From: Myceligenerans salitolerans
Lineage (GTDB): Bacteria > Actinomycetota > Actinomycetes > Actinomycetales > Cellulomonadaceae
NCBI RefSeq assembly: GCF_017349295.1
Contig: NZ_JAFMPK010000048.1
Coordinates: 199,383 to 263,382 of the forward strand
Reading direction: 5' to 3'
DNA: 64,000 nucleotides
Shown here: positions 14,647 to 22,238 of the stretch, piece after piece
Numbering within the stretch: the stretch's first letter is position 1
How the letters are laid out: every line of letters begins with the position of its first letter
Notes under the pieces: model-generated
Told to the model about the DNA's origin: nothing
The model's database searches: none
Seen by the model: the letters and a program-made list of their open reading frames with translations, nothing else
Translations under genes and position numbers: made by a program

Positions 14647-15387
14647 TCAGCCCCGCACCAGTTCCGCGAAGACGATCACGTTGTCCAGATGATGTCCCGA
14701 CTCCTCGTCGAACGTGCCGCCGCAGGTGATCACCCGCAGTTCCGGCCCCTTGGTCGCGCCGTACACGTCGACACGAGGGAAGTCCGCCCTGGGGGCGCTC
14801 CTGATCTCCGTGACCTCGAAGACCGCGGTGCTGCCATCCGCCCGGTCCACCTCGATGCGGTCACCCGGGCGGGTGTTGCCGAGTTCGAAGAACACCGACG
14901 GACGGTAGCCGGTGCCGGTGACATGGCCCTCGAGCACGGCCGGTCCGGCCTCACCGGGCGTCGGTGACCCGTCGTACCACGCGACCTCGTCGTAGCGTGC
15001 GCCGGAGGGCACCCGCAGCCGCCCTTCCGGGTCGAGACCGAGCCCGTGGACGGGCGAGTCCACCCCGATGCTCGGGATGCGTACCGCCGTGGGCCGCGAG
15101 GCGGGCATCGGACGGGCCGTGGCCTCCGCGGGCCCGTCCGGGGCCGTCGGCATCGTCCGGGAGGACGCCGAGGGCCGGCCGTCTGCCGGCTCCGGAGCCC
15201 CGTTCGGCGCCGCCGGGCCCGTCTCCGTCACGTCGGCGGCCGCAGGAGGCGCCGGCGGCGGACCGACCTGGTGGGCAGCCGCCCAGGCGGCGGCGACCCC
15301 GCCGATGACGACCAGCGCGGCGCACACCGCCACCACGGCTCGGTGGTGACGGTGTGCGCGGTTCCTGGCCGGACCCGTCGTCGTCAC
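14647..15387 (-). CDS. Class-F-like sortase
   Basis: A 246-residue membrane-anchored transpeptidase. An N-terminal membrane segment (~17-38) precedes a Pro/Ala/Thr linker to ~100 and the sortase barrel with His155 (VLEGHV) and the catalytic Cys222 in VITCGG. The TCGG form and the short C-terminus are typical of actinobacterial class F sortases, which attach proteins with a sorting signal to the cell wall. Its GTG overlaps the TGA of the CHRD gene (GTGA), so enzyme and probable substrate are made as a pair. Anchoring that CHRD protein is inferred from this coupling and the substrate's C-terminal signal. Confidence 0.88.
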   Translation of the reverse strand: MTTTGPARNRAHRHHRAVVAVCAALVVIGGVAAAWAAAHQVGPPPAPPAAADVTETGPAAPNGAPEPADGRPSASSRTMPTAPDGPAEATARPMPASRPTAVRIPSIGVDSPVHGLGLDPEGRLRVPSGARYDEVAWYDGSPTPGEAGPAVLEGHVTGTGYRPSVFFELGNTRPGDRIEVDRADGSTAVFEVTEIRSAPRADFPRVDVYGATKGPELRVITCGGTFDEESGHHLDNVIVFAELVRG

Positions 15388-16145
15388 CTGGTGGCGCGAC
15401 GCCGGGCGGCGATCAGGCCGACGACGCCCAGGCCCATGGCCATGGTGCCGAGGGCGAGGGCCGCCGGGTACTCGACGCCCGCCGTGGTGCTGCCGCCGGT
15501 CTCGACGCCGCCTTCCGGCATGCTCATCTGGACCACGTCGAGCTCACCGCACGCGGCCGGGTCGGTCGCCTCGGACGGCAGGCTCGGGTCGAGGTCGGAC
15601 TTCGTGTCGCCGTCGTACGCGCCGGAGCCGTCGTGGTCGACACCGTGCACGACGACGACGCCGTCACCGGCGGCGATCTGCTGAGCGACCTCCTCGGAAA
15701 CCGTGATGGTCCGCGAGTAGGTGTTGCTGGCGTCGGCGGGGAAGTTCTCGACGTCGAGGGCGGCGTCGGGGCCGGTCTCACCGGGCTCCGTCGTCAGCGA
15801 CACGGCGACCCCGCCGTACTGGTCGGCCGCGTCGCTGACCTGGAGGGCACCTTCGAAGCCGCTGCCCTCCTGGTCGTTCGCGGGGCAGACGTTCTGCCCG
15901 CCGATGTGGATGTGCTGGGCGTGCGGAGCGCCGGCGAGCAGCCCCTGCGTCTCGAGCTGGATCTCGAGCTGGGTGCCGTCGATCTTGGCCCACGCCGTAC
16001 CCGAAGCGCCCGAGTCGTTGAGCTGGGAGAGCTGCGCGGTGAGCTCGTGACCGCTGTGGTCGTCGGCCGCGGCAGGCCCCGCTGCCAACGGCAGGCCGAC
16101 GAGGGTCGCGGTGGTGGCGATGATGGCGAGTCGTGTCTTGCGCAT
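15384..16145 (-). CDS. CHRD-domain surface protein with sorting signal
   Basis: A 253-residue exported protein. A Sec signal (1-26) ends at an AAA site. A CHRD-like domain follows, with ELTAQLSQLNDSGASGTA, HAQHIHIGG and VVVVHGVDHDG; its His residues could bind metal. The C-terminus is a cell-wall sorting signal: PEGGVETGG, then a hydrophobic segment and RRRATR. The ATG at 16145 follows AGGAGG by 6 bp; the longer frame to 16250 reads through non-coding DNA. It overlaps the sortase gene by 4 bp and lies 116 bp after the truncated sigma-factor gene in the same direction. The molecular role of CHRD domains is not well known. Confidence 0.85.
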   Translation of the reverse strand: MRKTRLAIIATTATLVGLPLAAGPAAADDHSGHELTAQLSQLNDSGASGTAWAKIDGTQLEIQLETQGLLAGAPHAQHIHIGGQNVCPANDQEGSGFEGALQVSDAADQYGGVAVSLTTEPGETGPDAALDVENFPADASNTYSRTITVSEEVAQQIAAGDGVVVVHGVDHDGSGAYDGDTKSDLDPSLPSEATDPAACGELDVVQMSMPEGGVETGGSTTAGVEYPAALALGTMAMGLGVVGLIAARRRATR

Positions 16146-16261
16146 GACGTGTCCTCCTGTAGACCGGCGGCGAGCTGCCGCCTGGGTAGGGCATCGGAGG
16201 TTCGGAGCGGCCGTCGATCCGGATGGGTCCGAGAAGGGCGACCGGCTCACCGGCGTCGGGC

Positions 16262-16966
16262 TCAGGCGTCAAGCGTCGCCGGTCTCAACGCACGGATCAG
16301 CTCCGGGTCGGTGTACGCGTCCAGCGTGAGGATCCGGCCGTCCTCGACGGTGAAGACCATGATGCTCGGCGGCGCCGCGGTGGTGGCGGCGATCGCGCCG
16401 ATCTTGTCGCCGACCCGGACCAGATGCCCGGTCTCGGCCATGGAAGAGAAGGCGATGGCACGACTCGCGACGTTCGCGGCGCCGCGGACGGTCAGGCAGA
16501 GGTCGTCGCTGTGGGTACGGAGCGCGATGTCGGGGTCGAGAAGGGCCACGAGGGTTCCGGCGTCGCCCTCGCGAGCCGCGGTGGTGAACGCTTCGGCCAG
16601 GTCGCGCTGCGCGGTGATCTCCGGGCTCGGCGGCTCCGGGTTGCCCCGCACCCGGCGCCGGGCGCGGCGCGCGAGCCGGCGGGCGGCGACCGGGGAACGG
16701 TCCACGATGTCGGCGATCTGGTCGAACGGGACGCCGAACATGTCGTGCAGGACGAACGCCAGCCGCTCGGTCGGCTCCAGCGTCTCCAGGACCACCAGCA
16801 GCGCCCCGCCCACGGAGTCGGCCAGGAGCGCCGCTGCCTCCGGGTCCGTCCCCGCGGACGAGGCGGGAAGGGTGCGCGCGGCGTGGGCGAACGCCGTCGG
16901 GTGCGGACGCTCCTCGCCGGAGCCGTCCCCGCGCGGCCGGTGTCCTGTCGCGACCTTGTCGTCCAT
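16262..16966 (-). CDS. SigJ/ECF41-like sigma factor lacking region 2
   Basis: A 234-residue protein that matches only the rear of a SigJ-type sigma factor. Residues ~42-108 are sigma region 4 (LADSVGGALLVVLETLEPTE, VLHDMFGVPFDQIADI, RSPVAARRLARRARRRV) and ~118-234 a SnoaL/NTF2-like domain. The usual ~70-residue region 2, which binds the -10 element and the core enzyme, is missing, replaced by a 40-residue Gly/Pro/Glu leader. The ATG at 16966 has GAAGGAG 6 bp upstream, and no region 2 remnant is seen in the 300 bp before it. It may be a DNA-binding or decoy regulator, or a decaying gene. It precedes the CHRD-sortase pair and may be in one operon with it. Confidence 0.75.
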   Translation of the reverse strand: MDDKVATGHRPRGDGSGEERPHPTAFAHAARTLPASSAGTDPEAAALLADSVGGALLVVLETLEPTERLAFVLHDMFGVPFDQIADIVDRSPVAARRLARRARRRVRGNPEPPSPEITAQRDLAEAFTTAAREGDAGTLVALLDPDIALRTHSDDLCLTVRGAANVASRAIAFSSMAETGHLVRVGDKIGAIAATTAAPPSIMVFTVEDGRILTLDAYTDPELIRALRPATLDA

Positions 16967-17265
16967 GCCGTTCTCCTTCGTCGTGCCGGCGGTCTCGCCG
17001 GGTGAGCACCCGCCGGATGGCCGCTTCGACGTACGGACCGTCCGGTTACCCCGCGCGAGATCGCGGTGCCTCACCCGTCCTCACCGATGACGGTTCGCCA
17101 CCCGCGTTTGTGACCGCGTCCCGGGTCCTGGGCAGTTCTGCGACGGCGCCCCGACGTCCGGGCGAACCGGTCCCGGTGCCTCGCCGCCGGGCCGGCCCGC
17201 CGGGAGCGCGAAGGGCTCCCGCTCGGCGATCACGCCAGGCGGGAGCCCCGTGCCACGGAACACGC
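16967..17265. other. Spacer between sigma-like gene and GH43 gene
   Basis: About 300 bp without a supported gene. It should carry the promoter of the leftward sigma-like gene and the 3' end of the GH43 unit. I looked here for a lost sigma region 2 in all frames and saw none. Confidence 0.5.
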
Positions 17266-18708
17266 TCAGTACACGCTCGGCCATCCGTCGTCGTACCGCA
17301 GCAGGTTGATCCCGAGCTGCGCGACGCCGTCGTCCCGGTAGTAGTGGTAGAAGAGCACGTCGGCGTCGCTGTCCGCGAGCACCGTCTGGTGTCCCGGCCC
17401 GTGGACGGACCCGTGACCCGCGAGGATCTCCGTTCCGCCGCCGTTCGTCATCGGCGTCCCCGCACGGTCCACGTAGGGGCCCGTGATCGACCTGGACCGC
17501 CCGACCATGACGCGGTACGTCGAGTCGGCGCCCTGGCAGCACCGATCGAACGACACGAACAGGTAGTAGTAGCCGTTCCGGTGATGAATGGTCGGCGCCT
17601 CGACCGCGTCGCCGCCCCGGCTCGCGATGCCGTGGAACTCCGATCCGGACCGCAGGCCCGTCGAGGGATCGAGCCGGATCAGCTTGATACCCGACCAGAA
17701 GGAGCCGAAGCTCATCCACCAGTTCCCGTTCTGGTCCTCGGTCACGGCCGGGTCGATGGCGTTGAAGGTGTCACCGGCGCGGGACTCGACGACCACGCCC
17801 CGGTGGGTCCAGGTGCCCGACGCGCCGGACGGGCTCGTCGCGAGGAAGATCGCCGACCTGTTGGATCCGAACGACGACGCCGAGTACCAGAGGTAGTACT
17901 GCCCGTTCGCGTACTTGAGCTCGGGCGCCCAGAGGTTGCGGTCGCCGCCGGTGTACTCGTCGGCCCAGGGCGTGCCCCCGGGGAACGCCGCGCCCACGTC
18001 GTTCCACGTGGTGCGGTCGTCCGACGACTTGAGCCCCACGCCGTTCGCCGTGAACGCGAGGAGGTACTCGCCGTTCGCCTTCTTGATCACCGTCGGGTCG
18101 TGGGCGAACGTGTCGCCCGAGACGGCACCGGGACCCGGGTAGTCGGCGGCCACGGTGTCGACGGCGACGAGCCGCCACTGCTGGTTGGCGGCGTCGGTGT
18201 CGTCGTACTGCGAGATGCGCGCGCCGTCGGCCGTGGACCAGCCCCACAGGTCGAGCGCCTTGCCGCTGTTGCGGTTGACGAGCTGGATGTTGCCCGCCAC
18301 GTCCTGCACACGGAACTGCTGGTTGGGGTTGCCCAGGTCGGACCACTGGACCACCTGTGCCCCGTTGTCCACCGAGTGCTCGTAGATCTCGGCCACCAGG
18401 CCGCTGCAGCGGTTCTGCAACCGGTGGTAGCCCCCACCCGAGTCGAGGAAGCGCCACTGCTGCGCACAGGTGTCGTTGCGGGTGAACTGCGTGACCTCGG
18501 CGCCCTCGGCGGACGACCCTCCTGCGATCTCCATCGCCTTGCCGCTGTGCTGGTTGACCAGGACGTACCAGGTGTTCGCGTCGATCGTCGCGGCCGACGC
18601 CGGCCCGGCCGTGGGGACCACGACGCAGGCCAGGGCGAGGGCCATGACGGAGAGCAGTGTGAGCGCCACCCGTCGGCCACGCCGCGGGAGTACCCGTATC
18701 GGTTCCAT
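17266..18708 (-). CDS. Secreted CBM13-GH43 arabinan endo-arabinosidase
   Basis: A 480-residue exported hydrolase. It has a signal peptide (1-40, ending ASAA), a ricin-type beta-trefoil CBM13 (~45-175) with QQW/NQQF repeats (CAQQWRFLDSGGG, NPNQQFRV, ANQQWRLVA), then a GH43 five-blade propeller. Catalytic acids fit the family: Asp in FAHDPTV, Asp in FNAIDPAV and Glu in DAVEAPTI. In the family this specificity is arabinan endo-1,5-alpha-arabinosidase. It usually has the binding module at the C-terminus; here it is in front. The ATG at 18708 has GAGGAGG 6 bp upstream. A TTGACG box and the palindrome CATCGATG upstream suggest control by a LacI-type repressor. Confidence 0.88.
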   Translation of the reverse strand: MEPIRVLPRRGRRVALTLLSVMALALACVVVPTAGPASAATIDANTWYVLVNQHSGKAMEIAGGSSAEGAEVTQFTRNDTCAQQWRFLDSGGGYHRLQNRCSGLVAEIYEHSVDNGAQVVQWSDLGNPNQQFRVQDVAGNIQLVNRNSGKALDLWGWSTADGARISQYDDTDAANQQWRLVAVDTVAADYPGPGAVSGDTFAHDPTVIKKANGEYLLAFTANGVGLKSSDDRTTWNDVGAAFPGGTPWADEYTGGDRNLWAPELKYANGQYYLWYSASSFGSNRSAIFLATSPSGASGTWTHRGVVVESRAGDTFNAIDPAVTEDQNGNWWMSFGSFWSGIKLIRLDPSTGLRSGSEFHGIASRGGDAVEAPTIHHRNGYYYLFVSFDRCCQGADSTYRVMVGRSRSITGPYVDRAGTPMTNGGGTEILAGHGSVHGPGHQTVLADSDADVLFYHYYRDDGVAQLGINLLRYDDGWPSVY

Positions 18709-18762
18709 AGAGACCTCCTCCTTGAGGTTCCGGCGACCTTCCGGACGCCATCGGCTAGTTTT

Positions 18763-18786
18763 CATCGATGTAGAACATGGCGTCAA
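18763..18786 (-). promoter_or_regulatory. GH43 promoter/operator region
   Basis: On the minus strand TTGACG (18781-18786) precedes CATCGATG (18763-18770), a palindrome with the central CG of LacI-family operators, 55 bp before the start codon. The -10 element is not clear. Confidence 0.4.
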
Positions 18787-18798
18787 GGCCTCACGTTC

Positions 18799-18804
18799 TA
18801 GGCT
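18799..18804 (+). promoter_or_regulatory. -10 box for leaderless SIR2 gene
   Basis: TAGGCT ends 7 nt before the GTG at 18812 and no ribosome site is present, which fits a leaderless transcript. Confidence 0.55.
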
Positions 18805-18811
18805 CGTTCCC

Positions 18812-19708
18812 GTGCAGCCCGTCTCGCGCCCCACCACCTGGCAGCCCGAGCCTGTCACCGTGCCCCTCACCACCGTCGACGACGCCGTCCGCGTGCTCGC
18901 CGGGATCCGGTTCGTCGCCCTGACCGGCGCGGGGATCTCCACGGACTCCGGCATCCCCGACTACCGCGGGCCCGGCTCGCCGCCCCGCAACCCGATGACC
19001 TACCAGCAGTTCGTCGGCGACGAGGCGTTCCGCCGCCACTACTGGGCGCGCAACCACGTGGGCTGGCGGCACATGCGCCGCACCCGGCCGAACGCCGGGC
19101 ACCGCGCGCTCGTGCGCCTCGAGGAGCGAGGACTGCTGTCCGGGACCATCACCCAGAACGTCGACCTCCTGCACCAGGAGGCGGGATCCCGCGCGGTCAT
19201 CGACCTGCACGGGCGCTACGACCGCGTGGTCTGCCTGTCCTGCTCACAGGTCGTGTCGCGTTCCCGGCTGGCCGAGCGCCTCGACGCGCTCAACCCGGGC
19301 TTCGCCGAGTCGATCGGAGCGGTGGGCGACATCGAGATCGCCCCGGACGCCGACGCCGTCATCTCCGCGACCTCCCACTTCCGGCCGGCGCCGTGCGACT
19401 CGTGCGGCGGAGTGCTCAAGCCCGAGATCGTCTACTTCGGCGAGAACGTGCCGCGCGCCCGGGTCGAGGCCGCGTACGCCATGGTGGACGGCGCCGACGC
19501 CCTGCTGGTGGCCGGGTCCTCACTGACGGTGATGAGCGGCCTGCGATTCGTGAAGCGCGCCGCCAGGGACGGCAAACCCGTGGTCATCGTGAACCGCGGC
19601 GTGACACGCGGCGACGCTCACGCCACGGTGAAGGTGGACGGCGGGACGAGCAGCGTCCTGCCCGCTCTCGTCACACGACTGCCGGATCTCGACGCCTCGG
19701 GGCCGTAG
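18812..19708 (+). CDS. SIR2-family NAD-dependent protein deacetylase
   Basis: A 298-residue sirtuin. It removes acetyl or acyl groups from lysines using NAD. Visible motifs: the NAD-binding loop GAGISTDSGIPDYRG (39-53), TQNVDLLH, the catalytic His in DLHGRY, four zinc cysteines in two CxxC pairs (CLSC, CDSC) and GSSLTVMSG near the end. The zinc-proximal domain has an insertion (IGAVGDIEIAPDADAV) as in class II sirtuins of actinobacteria. I chose the GTG at 18812 for its leaderless -10 box; the ORF extends upstream without a credible start. It is divergent from the GH43 gene and stands alone. Confidence 0.9.
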   Translation: MQPVSRPTTWQPEPVTVPLTTVDDAVRVLAGIRFVALTGAGISTDSGIPDYRGPGSPPRNPMTYQQFVGDEAFRRHYWARNHVGWRHMRRTRPNAGHRALVRLEERGLLSGTITQNVDLLHQEAGSRAVIDLHGRYDRVVCLSCSQVVSRSRLAERLDALNPGFAESIGAVGDIEIAPDADAVISATSHFRPAPCDSCGGVLKPEIVYFGENVPRARVEAAYAMVDGADALLVAGSSLTVMSGLRFVKRAARDGKPVVIVNRGVTRGDAHATVKVDGGTSSVLPALVTRLPDLDASGP

Positions 19709-19761
19709 CGAGCGCCGCAGTGCGGCCGCCCGAGCAGCGAGCGCCGCAGTGCGGCCGCCCG
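19707..19761 (+). repeat. 26-bp tandem direct repeat after SIR2 gene
   Basis: A 26-bp unit beginning AGCGAGCGCCGCAG is repeated at 19707-19732 and 19736-19761 (period 29), starting within the SIR2 stop codon. Each unit contains a CCGCAGTGCGG hairpin core, so the pair may act as a terminator. Confidence 0.7.
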
Positions 19762-19832
19762 GAGAAGTCTCTGGCGCGTCAAATCTGAGTTTTGCTACCG
19801 TCGCCTCACCGCAACCGTGAAGGGACGACGAC

Positions 19833-20852
19833 GTGCCTGCTCCGAGCCTTGGCGACTGGGCCACCCACAGCCCGTACAGCGATCCCGCGCCGCACACCGA
19901 CCTGCTCACCGCCATCCCGCCCGAACCGCTCGCGGTGCACACCGCGGCCTGCGCCACGGTGGTGCACTACCGGGACCAGAACCTGCCCGACGGGCCCACC
20001 CCGGAACAGTGGAACGACATCGACCGGCGCTGGCTCTCGTCGATCCTCGACGCCGCGACCGAGCGTGCCGCGGGCCCGCTCACCTCACCGCGTGAAGCCG
20101 ACCGGCAGGTCGCCGGCTGCTGTCGCGACCACACCTTGTTCTCGCTCGGCGTGCTGCGCACCCACGGCGTGCCGGCCCGTTCCCGGATCGGCTTCGCCCA
20201 CTACCTCGAGCCCGGCTCCGGCGTCGATCACGTGGTGGCCGAGCACTGGGACGGCACCCGGTGGGTCCGCTGGGACCCGGAGCTCACGCCTGGCGACGAG
20301 TGGGACTTCGACCCGTACGACATGCCCGTCGCGGCGACCCGTGACCCGGCGTCCGACCTGGACCAGCCGTTCGTCACCGCGGCGCAGGCCTGGCTCGCGA
20401 TCCAGGCCGGTGCGGCCGACCCGGCCAAGTACGGCGTGGCAGGTGTGCCGGAGCTCGCAGGCCGGGACTTCGTGCGGCGCTACGTGCTGCTCGAGGTGGC
20501 ACACCGGCACCGTGACGAGTTGCTGCTGTGGGACGTGTGGGGACCCGTCATCGGAGCACTCCCCGACGACGCCCCGCAGGCAGCGGGCAAGCGGGCCGCC
20601 GCCGCAGCGGGTATGGCCGGCCTCGACGTGTCGTCCGAGGAGTTCGATGCCCTTGCCGACGAGCTCGCGCACCTCCTCGTCGCGGCCGACGCCGGGGACG
20701 ACGTCGCCGCCGAGGAGCTCGCCGAGCTCTACGAGGGCGATCCCCGCCTGCACCCGGGAACCCGGGTGGGCACCTACTCGCCGTCCGACCGCGGCGGTAT
20801 CACCGACCTGGCGAGCCGCACGACGAACTGGCTGGTTCCCGGGGCGGCCTGA
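19833..20852 (+). CDS. Transglutaminase-like domain protein
   Basis: A 339-residue cytoplasmic protein. Residues ~30-155 form a transglutaminase/protease-like core: CCRDHTLFSLGVLR (Cys96 or 97), then a His in VDHVVAEHW and an Asp in RWDPEL, giving a Cys-His-Asp triad. The C-terminal ~120 residues are helical and acidic (EEFDALADELAHLLVAADAG). Such proteins are annotated as transglutaminase-domain proteins; their substrates are unknown and a peptidase activity is equally possible. The GTG at 19833 has GAAGGGA 7 bp upstream. A large palindromic repeat lies 25 bp after the stop. Confidence 0.8.
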   Translation: MPAPSLGDWATHSPYSDPAPHTDLLTAIPPEPLAVHTAACATVVHYRDQNLPDGPTPEQWNDIDRRWLSSILDAATERAAGPLTSPREADRQVAGCCRDHTLFSLGVLRTHGVPARSRIGFAHYLEPGSGVDHVVAEHWDGTRWVRWDPELTPGDEWDFDPYDMPVAATRDPASDLDQPFVTAAQAWLAIQAGAADPAKYGVAGVPELAGRDFVRRYVLLEVAHRHRDELLLWDVWGPVIGALPDDAPQAAGKRAAAAAGMAGLDVSSEEFDALADELAHLLVAADAGDDVAAEELAELYEGDPRLHPGTRVGTYSPSDRGGITDLASRTTNWLVPGAA

Positions 20853-20876
20853 ACAGAGCCGTCGGCACCCGCGCGC

Positions 20877-20949
20877 GACCACGCCATGTCGTCGACCACG
20901 CCATCTTGAGGGGATGGGCGCGCTCCCACCCCCTCAAGATGGCGTGGTC
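20877..20949. repeat. Extragenic palindrome, copy 1 (GACCACGCCAT family)
   Basis: A half copy GACCACGCCAT (20877-20887) is followed by a hairpin with perfect 20-bp arms (20894-20913, 20930-20949) whose outer end is the same GACCACGCCAT. It lies between convergent genes and may terminate both. A second element of the same plan is at 55860-55934. Confidence 0.8.
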
Positions 20950-21061
20950 GCCATGACCGGGGCGGCCGCTGACCGGGCCGGCCAGCGGCTGACCGGGGCG
21001 GTCGGCGGCAAACCGGGCCGGCCGGCGACAGACCGGCCATGGACGAGGCGGCTCCGGGCTC

Positions 21062-21559
21062 TCAGCGCGGTCGGCAGGCGTCGAAGAAGTCGCGCAGGAC
21101 GGCGCCGCACTCCTCCTCGCGGATCCCGCCGATCACCTCGATCTCGTGGTTGCCGCGGCGGTCGCGGACCAGGTCCCACACCGAGCCGGTGGCCCCGGCC
21201 TTCGCGTCCCAGGCCCCGAGGACCAGCCGTGACACCCGCGCCAGTAGCAGCGCACCCGCGCACATCACGCACGGCTCGAGCGTGACCACGAGCGTGCAGC
21301 CCTCCAACCGCCACTCGCCCCGCACGGCCGCGGCAGCGCGCAACGCCTGGACCTCGGCGTGCGCGGTCGGGTCGCCCGCAGCTTCGCGCTCGTTGCGCCC
21401 GACGGCGATGGTGCGTCCCGCCTCGTCCAGCACCACGGCGCCCACGGGAACGTCGCCGGACCCGAGCGCCGCGGCGGCCTCGGCCAGCGCGGCGCCCATC
21501 GCGGACTCCCACGTCGCCGTTCGCTCGGCGAGCGTCACACCCGGAAAGCCGTCGGTCAT
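21062..21559 (-). CDS. tadA: tRNA-specific adenosine deaminase
   Basis: A 165-residue zinc deaminase that converts A34 to inosine in tRNA-Arg(ACG). The core is clear: HAEVQAL with the zinc His and catalytic Glu, then [10 protein letters not shown] with two zinc cysteines, and the family ending FFDACR. Some sequence around [15 protein letters not shown] is typical of bacterial TadA. The ATG at 21559 is supported by TAGGCT 7 nt upstream, a leaderless arrangement; an in-frame start at 21598 would run into upp's start. It is divergent from upp with only 37 bp between start codons. Confidence 0.93.
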   Translation of the reverse strand: MTDGFPGVTLAERTATWESAMGAALAEAAAALGSGDVPVGAVVLDEAGRTIAVGRNEREAAGDPTAHAEVQALRAAAAVRGEWRLEGCTLVVTLEPCVMCAGALLLARVSRLVLGAWDAKAGATGSVWDLVRDRRGNHEIEVIGGIREEECGAVLRDFFDACRPR

Positions 21560-21566
21560 GCGGCCC

Positions 21567-21572
21567 AGCCTA
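21567..21572 (-). promoter_or_regulatory. -10 box for leaderless tadA
   Basis: On the minus strand TAGGCT ends 7 nt before the tadA ATG. It lies back to back with the upp box in the same 37-bp gap. Confidence 0.55.
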
Positions 21573-21584
21573 TTCACCGGCCGG

Positions 21585-21590
21585 TACGGT
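21585..21590 (+). promoter_or_regulatory. -10 box for leaderless upp
   Basis: TACGGT ends 6 nt before the upp ATG at 21597; no ribosome-binding site is present. Confidence 0.55.
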
Positions 21591-21596
21591 GGCCTC

Positions 21597-22232
21597 ATGC
21601 GCCTGCACGTTGCCGATCACCCGCTGGTGGACCACAAGCTCACCACCCTGCGGGACGAGACCACGCCGTCCGCCACGTTCCGGCTGCTGGTGGACGAGCT
21701 CGTCACCCTGCTCGCCTACGAGGCCACCCGGGGCATCGCCACGGAGCCGAAGGAGATCCGGACCCCGGTCACGTCGATGACCGGGACCACGCTGGCCTCC
21801 CCCGCCCCGCTCGTGGTACCCATCCTGCGCGCGGGCCTCGGCATGCTCGACGGCATGACTCGCCTGCTCCCGACGGCGGAGGTGGGATTCCTCGGGATGA
21901 TGCGCGACGAGGAGACGCTCAAGGCCGTCACGTACGCCAACCGCCTGCCCGACGACCTCACCGGGCGCCACGTGTTCCTCCTCGACCCGATGCTGGCCAC
22001 GGGAGGCACGCTCGTCGCGGCGATCGACTACGTCTTCGAGCGCGGCGCGCGCGAGGTCACCGCCGTCTGCCTGCTCGCGGCACCCGAGGGGCTGAAGGTC
22101 GTCGAGCAGCACGCGGGAGACCGGGTGGATGTCGAGATCGTCGTCGCGGCCGTGGACGAGCGTCTCAACGAGAAGGCCTACATCGTCCCCGGCCTGGGCG
22201 ACGCGGGCGACCGGCTGTACGGCGTCGTGTGA
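21597..22232 (+). CDS. upp: Uracil phosphoribosyltransferase
   Basis: A 211-residue pyrimidine-salvage enzyme making UMP from uracil and PRPP. Family marks: the N-terminal [28 protein letters not shown], the PRPP-binding [11 protein letters not shown] and the C-terminal [20 protein letters not shown]. The length matches the usual 205-212 residues. The ATG at 21597 was chosen because the open frame upstream overlaps tadA and because a -10 box stands 6 nt before it. It is a single gene; the giant sigma gene converges on it with a 6-bp gap. Confidence 0.96.
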   Translation: MRLHVADHPLVDHKLTTLRDETTPSATFRLLVDELVTLLAYEATRGIATEPKEIRTPVTSMTGTTLASPAPLVVPILRAGLGMLDGMTRLLPTAEVGFLGMMRDEETLKAVTYANRLPDDLTGRHVFLLDPMLATGGTLVAAIDYVFERGAREVTAVCLLAAPEGLKVVEQHAGDRVDVEIVVAAVDERLNEKAYIVPGLGDAGDRLYGVV

Positions 22233-22238
22233 CGGCTG

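Noticed and set aside
15354..17090. A 578-codon plus-strand frame
   Set aside because: It is the shadow of the CHRD and sigma-like genes, whose motifs are evident on the other strand.
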